Source: Ampullaceana balthica
Lineage: Eukaryota; Mollusca; Gastropoda; Lymnaeidae
Assembly: GCA_944989445.1 (NCBI GenBank)
Contig: CALYLW010000335.1
Location: forward strand, 1 to 64,000
Direction of reading: 5' to 3'
DNA length: 64,000 bases
Part shown: positions 59,547-64,000 of the stretch, piece after piece
Layout: each line of letters opens with the position of its first letter
Numbering within the stretch: the first letter of the stretch is position 1
Translations under genes and position numbers: made by a program
Notes under the pieces: model-generated
Seen by the model: only the letters and a program-made list of their open reading frames with translations
What the model was told of the DNA's origin: nothing
Database searches by the model: none

Positions 59547-60270
59547 CCTACATTAAACAGTGAACGGTTGCTATCCTACATTAAACAGTGAACTGTTGCT
59601 ATCCTACATTAAACAGTGAACTGTTGCTATCCTACATTAAACAGTGAACGGTTGCTATCCTACATTAAACAGTGAACTGTTGCTATCCTACATTAAACAG
59701 TGAACTGTTGCTATCCTACATTAAACAGTGAACTGTTGCTATCCTACATTAAACAGTGAACCGTTGCTATCCTACATTAAACAGTGAACTGTTGCTATCC
59801 TACATTAAACAGTGAACGGTTGCTATCCTACATTAAACAGTGAACTGTTGCTATCCTACATTAAACAGTGAACTGTTGCTATCCTACATTAAACAGTGAA
59901 CTGTTGCTATCCTACATTAAACAGTGAACTGTTGCTATCCTACATTAAACAGTGAACTGTTGCTATCCTACATTAAACAGTGAACTGTTGCTATCCTACA
60001 TTAAACAGTGAACTGTTGCTATCCTACATTAAACAGTGAACTGTTGCTATCCTACATTAAACAGTGAACTGTTGCTATCCTACATTAAACAGTGAACTGT
60101 TGCTATCCTACATTAAACAGTGAACTGTTGCTATCCTACATTAAACAGTGAACTGTTGCTATCCTACATTAAACAGTGAACTGTTGCTATCCTACATTAA
60201 ACAGTGAACTGTTGCTATCCTACATTAAACAGTGAACTGTTGCTATCCTATATTAAACAGTGAACTGTTG
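59547..60270. repeat. 28-bp tandem array with an internal palindrome, about 26 copies
   Basis: Core cctacattaaacagtgaact then gttgctat. Each unit holds AACAGTGAACTGTT, a perfect 6-bp inverted pair around GA, so single strands could form a row of small hairpins. A few units read gaacgg or gaaccg, which breaks the palindrome. Confidence 0.96.
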
Positions 60271-60927
60271 CTTCTTAAGATTATCTCTTGCTCGTCTTAC
60301 TTAATATTCAACACCAATCCCCATACAAACAACACAACACATCACAACACAACACACTACAGCCCACCCCAACACACCAAAACACAACAAAACACAACAC
60401 AAACACCAAAAACGCACAACTCACCATAAAGCACATCACCATTGCCAGTGTCTAGATATCACAGTCCCCAGCTATGTAGCGCTGTTCGTGTAGCTGGTCC
60501 ACCCAATATCTAGACAGTAAACACAGGCCAATTATTTCGGCTGTTTTCTTCCTTACACCTGCTGTTGGTTATTCAAAATAATTGTAACTATCGTGACCAA
60601 AGCTATGGGCCATAACTGTGGTGACATTTTTGACAAAAGACAGTTTGGGAACTTAATGAGATGAATGTAAAAACTGGATTTCTGAAAATAAGGAAAGAAA
60701 TAAAAAAAGAAAACAAGCAAAAAAGAGAAAGCTGGAAATAAGGAAAAGGGGAAAGGGGGACATATGGAGAAATGGAGGAGATAGGGAGGGAGGGAGGGAG
60801 GAAGGGGGAGTAGAGGGAGAGAGAGAAAAAAATATCACTATTCATTTGTCTGTATGTGTGCGACGAAGAATGAAAAAAAGACAGAAAGTATTTAATAACT
60901 CACCTGTAAACTCAACTGATAGAGCGA
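60271..60927. other. Low-complexity and single-copy spacer
   Basis: An AACAC-rich stretch (60320-60425) and a purine-rich stretch (60660-60835) lie here. No gene supported. Confidence 0.45.
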
Positions 60928-61030
60928 GAGATGGAATGAGAGATGGAATGAGAGATGGAATGAGAGATGGAATGAGAGATAGAATGAGTGATGGAATAAG
61001 TGATGGAATGAGTGATGGAGTGAGTGAAAC
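60928..61030. repeat. 12-bp tandem array (agagatggaatg)
   Basis: About 8 copies, changing from agag to agtg halfway. Confidence 0.92.
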
Positions 61031-61297
61031 AGATTTGTGTGTTTTGACAGAGACCGACCAAGCGACAGGCTAAATGATGGCTAAATTAGTCATCGGCTAT
61101 TTGTTCTAATTATGAAACCATAACGAATGCGAACATTTATCAAGGACGCTAATTTTCTCCCTAATTTCGATGGCAACATAATGGCTTGATTCTTATGTCA
61201 ATATGTGAGTCAGAGGTGGCCTCACGTTTTTGGAACGGGGGCCATCCATTCAGAGACCTGTACCCATGCCCTTGGGGTACATGCAGGGCTGCAAATA

Positions 61298-61413
61298 AAT
61301 TCATGTCTATTTATATGGTGTACGTGCATATGTGTAACGGAGTTGATTCATACATTCATGTCTATTTATATGGTGTACGTGCATATGTGTAACGGAGTTG
61401 ATTCATACATTCA
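61298..61413. repeat. 55-bp tandem repeat, 2.1 copies
   Basis: Two near-identical copies containing attcatgtctatttatatgg and gtgcatatgtgtaacggagt. Confidence 0.93.
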
Positions 61414-61476
61414 CTTATATTCTAAATCTTGAAGTTTAAGGTTTTGAACGTATGAAACATACTTCGTGGGCCTTTT

Positions 61477-62040
61477 AAGACTGGTGCTTTAAATTAAGAG
61501 TGGTGCCTCAAATTTAGACTGGTGCCTCAATAATTAAGAGTGGTGCCTCAAATTTAGACTGGTGCCTCAATAATTAAGAGTGGTGCCTCAAATTTAGACT
61601 GGTGCCTCAATAATTAAGAGTGGTGCCTCAAATTTAGACTGGTGCCTCAAATTTAGACTGGTGCCTCAAATTTAGACTGGTGCTTTAAATTAAGACCGGT
61701 TCCTCAAATTTAGACTGGTGCCTCAATAATTAAGACTGGTGCCTCAAATTTAGACTGATGCCTCAAATTTAGACTGGTGCCTCAAATTTAGACTGGTGCC
61801 TCAAATTTAGACTGGTGACTCAAATTTAGACTGGTGCCTCAAATTTAGACTGGTGACTCAAATTTAGACTGGTGCCTCAAATTTAGACTGGTGCCTCAAA
61901 TTTAGACTGCTGCCTCAAATTTAGACTGGTGCCTCAAATTTAGACTGGTGCCTCAAATTTAGACTGGTGCTTTAAATTAAGAATGGTGCCTCAAATTTAG
62001 ACTGGTGCCTCAAATTAAGACTTGTGCCTTAACTAAGACA
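61477..62040. repeat. 19/21-bp tandem array, about 28 copies
   Basis: Two unit types are mixed: ggtgcctcaaatttagact (19 bp) and ggtgcctcaataattaaga plus two bases (21 bp). In the left part they alternate strictly, forming a 40-bp dimer; the right part is nearly all 19-bp units. Confidence 0.95.
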
Positions 62041-62975
62041 TCGGGTTTACACTAGCTGCCTTAAAGTGCACACATAACTATAGAGTTTTGAAAATCGCGC
62101 TATTTCCCCAGATAGAGACATAACAAGCAAAGTGTCAGTAAATGAGAGTGAAATGGGGTGAACGAAATGAGTAGGAAGAATGGATGGGAGAAAGAAATAG
62201 ATTGAGAGAAAGAGATTCGATAAAATACTTGTAAACATAATGTACCATAAATAAATATTTGGGGCGATAATATGGCATCGTTACAGATGTATCCGGGTCT
62301 TCAAGATAAATCACCAAAGATCTCTGAGAGTTCATTAACTTTTTTTTTGAGAACTGTTTTTTCTCTTTGGAATAGTAGCTTTTAAAATTTAACTTCGTGC
62401 TAAGCTAACATACATGATTCGTAATAAAATTTAAACGTGTATATTTATACGTGTATATTTATACGTGTATATTTAAACGTGTATATTTAAACGTGTATAT
62501 TCATACGTGTATATTAGGAATAGCACCGTGTAACACTATCAACGTCCTGGTGTTCATACAACTTCACTGGGTCAAAGTGGACGAGTTTCGTTTATACAAC
62601 ATCTAACACAATGTATAGAAGAAATAGTAAAAAGTGGCCACCACAGATGCTCTCAGTGTGTTTACAATTTTAGATCCATCGCTTGACAGGAAGATTTGTT
62701 TGTTGTTTTTTTTTAACCCGCCACCAAGAGTTTGAAGGGGGATCACTGTCATCTGTCGCCCTTCTTCCAACAAATATTACAGCCCTTGACTCTGCGTTGG
62801 TCTACGGAATGGCACGGCTGACAATGAAATTGACTGCCAACCAAAGTCGAATAACTCTCGAGGCACGGTCGTGTTCAGCTTTGAAATTCTCCGTGAGTTC
62901 CACTTCGTGTTGTTGCAAAATGGCTCGTGAAAAAAACGTAGAAAAAACATCCGGCCCGAGGACTTTGAGACGATA
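62041..62975. other. Region upstream of the last exon: putative promoter or 5' UTR
   Basis: Contains a 13/14-bp repeat (acgtgtatattta, 62435-62515). A strong polypyrimidine tract (62697-62715) followed by ccaccaag (62721-62728) is a good splice acceptor; an open frame runs from before it to a TAA at 62974-62976. Its product is unrecognised. It may be the acceptor of a 5' UTR exon for the start codon at 62976. Confidence 0.4.
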
Positions 62976-63231
62976 ATGTTCAGCAAGAAGCTGTCGACTG
63001 CAGACTACGCAGGGGCGGCGAACATTTTCACTCTGTGCTGTGGATTTTTCGTCAAGGGGGGCAAGCGCAGGAGCTCCGATGAAATCCCCACGGCGGCAGG
63101 GGAGAAAACGCCCCTGGCCAACGGGTCGGCAAAGACGCCGGAGGAAAAAACTGGGCCGGAAGTGCCTTACGATTCAATCGCCGACGGAGAAAAGCCCGTG
63201 AAAAAATCCAAAACGAAAGTCGATGAACATG
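62976..63231 (+). CDS. SYT14/16-like: Synaptotagmin-14/16-like exon, probable alternative first exon
   Basis: The 85 codons from ATG 62976 end at the donor gtgagt (63232) in phase 1. The last residues, KTKVDEHG with the split Gly, resemble the DEHG motif that follows the membrane anchor in vertebrate Syt14/16 as I remember it, which ties this exon to the gene. The ATG has A at -3 and an in-frame TGA 48 bases upstream, so it can be a true start. The start reads MFSKKLSTADYAGAANIF, then TLCCGFFV, a possible palmitoylation site, and the basic KGGKRR; the rest is a Lys/Glu/Pro-rich linker. As an internal exon it would need phase-1 acceptors at gactgcag or tacgcag (63003, 63012), both with poor pyrimidine tracts. 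I favour a cytosolic or lipid-anchored isoform without the transmembrane exon. Coding GC content is far above the surroundings. Confidence 0.7.
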
Positions 63232-63828
63232 GTGAGTACTGGTTGTAAAACGTAAATGAGTGGTTTATTTTTGATGTGCTTATGACTGCCGGTAAGGTTT
63301 ACAGCCGGCACGGTAACAGCTGTGGGCTTTATCAGTTGTTTTCTGTGTTACGATATTGGCAATACAGGAGTACTGAAAGGTAGGCTTTTTGGCGAATAAG
63401 TGTATATCTAAACGGTATTGTAAAATGTTGGTATTTAGATCATTACTATTAGTATAGTTTCAAGCGTAGTGTTGAGTTACCATTATTATGTGTATTATTA
63501 TAAGCATTACAACCGAAATTGTAATTACAAAAACAAATATTCTATTACCAACTTTATTGGTAGATGAAGTAGTAGCATGCGTATTATTATTATCATTATT
63601 GTGTTCGTTATTGTTACTACAATTACTATTCTTAAAATTTCGAATACCATTTTTATTATTTTTGATATGTTTATGACAACGTCAACATCATACAGATATG
63701 TAAAAAATTCCCATCTGAGTAGTTTGCTCTTTGTGGCCACCTAAAGGTTTCCTCCTGGGTTGTTTCCAAAGTCTTGTTTATTGTTTTTAAAATCTTTGCA
63801 TCAAGAAAGTTATTTGGATCGGGCTAAC
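63232..63828. other. Start of the next intron of the Syt14/16-like gene
   Basis: Begins gtgagt. AT-rich with ATT-rich low-complexity sequence (63480-63680). No further exon recognised. Confidence 0.5.
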
Positions 63829-64000
63829 TATTAGAGGGCCAACTATTAGAGGGCCAACTATTAGAGGGCCAACTATTAGAGTGCCAACTATTAGAGGGCC
63901 AACTATTAGAGGGCCAACTATTAGAGGGCCAACTATTAGAGGGCCAACTATTAGAGGGCCAACTATTAGAGGGCCAACTATTAGAGGGCCAACTATTAGA
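63829..64000. repeat. 15-bp tandem array running off the window end
   Basis: About 11 copies of gagggccaactatta with one gagtgcc variant; the array continues past the window. Confidence 0.96.

Larger units (their letters stand above)
4094..62975 (+). other. Giant repeat-filled intron of the Syt14/16-like gene
   Basis: If 3890-4093 and 62976-63231 belong to one gene, the 59 kb between them is intron. It contains more than 40 tandem arrays and at least ten mobile elements, each listed separately. I saw no further phase-1 exon with a convincing acceptor and donor, but small exons could be hidden. If the exon at 62976 is an alternative first exon, the intron continues beyond the window for the long transcript. 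Confidence 0.6.

Overview
The window looks like animal nuclear DNA, most likely from a lophotrochozoan and plausibly a gastropod mollusc, though the species call is inference only. The evidence is introns with GT..AG boundaries, decayed CR1/Jockey-like and RTE-like LINEs, hAT elements with 8-bp target duplications, a solo LTR and very large amounts of minisatellite DNA. I see no bacterial operons, rRNA or tRNA genes, or CRISPR arrays. There is an N at base 486, so this is an assembled sequence with at least one patched position inside a tandem array.

The one host gene I can support is the 5' part of a synaptotagmin-14/16 family gene on the + strand. A short start exon (1477-1504) and a transmembrane exon (2778-2930) fit together exactly in phase 1. 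A GC-rich acidic exon (3890-4093) also enters and leaves in phase 1. A last exon (62976-63231) ends in a phase-1 donor right after the residues DEHG, a motif I remember from the vertebrate Syt14/16 linker. If the models are right, about 59 kb of the window is one intron. The last exon has its own start codon, an in-frame upstream stop and no convincing splice acceptor, so it is more likely an alternative first exon making a form without the transmembrane segment. Neither C2 domain is in the window; they should lie downstream.

The rest of the window is intron packed with repeats. By eye about 26 kb (some 40 percent) is made of more than 45 separate tandem arrays with units from 5 to 76 bp, nearly all unrelated in sequence. 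The largest are a 27-bp array (6842-9580), a 50-bp array (23966-26846) and a 68-bp array (55697-59500). Most long ORFs in the window are by-products of these arrays and are not listed as genes.

Between and inside the arrays are transposable elements: two copies of one hAT MITE family (882-1089 and 36422-36722), another hAT MITE (18136-18314), a solo LTR inserted in a 33-bp minisatellite (20137-20485), an RTE-type LINE tail (28161-28763, minus), a pogo/mariner-like element with a minisatellite inside it (29649-30514), a 2.5-kb hAT with a decayed ZBED5-like transposase (42245-44765), a ZBED1-like hAT remnant (45042-45650), and a 5'-truncated CR1/Jockey-like LINE duplicated in tandem at almost no divergence (46311-50794). 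Several tandem arrays lie inside mobile elements, which suggests that short repeats carried by or flanking transposons seed the arrays here.
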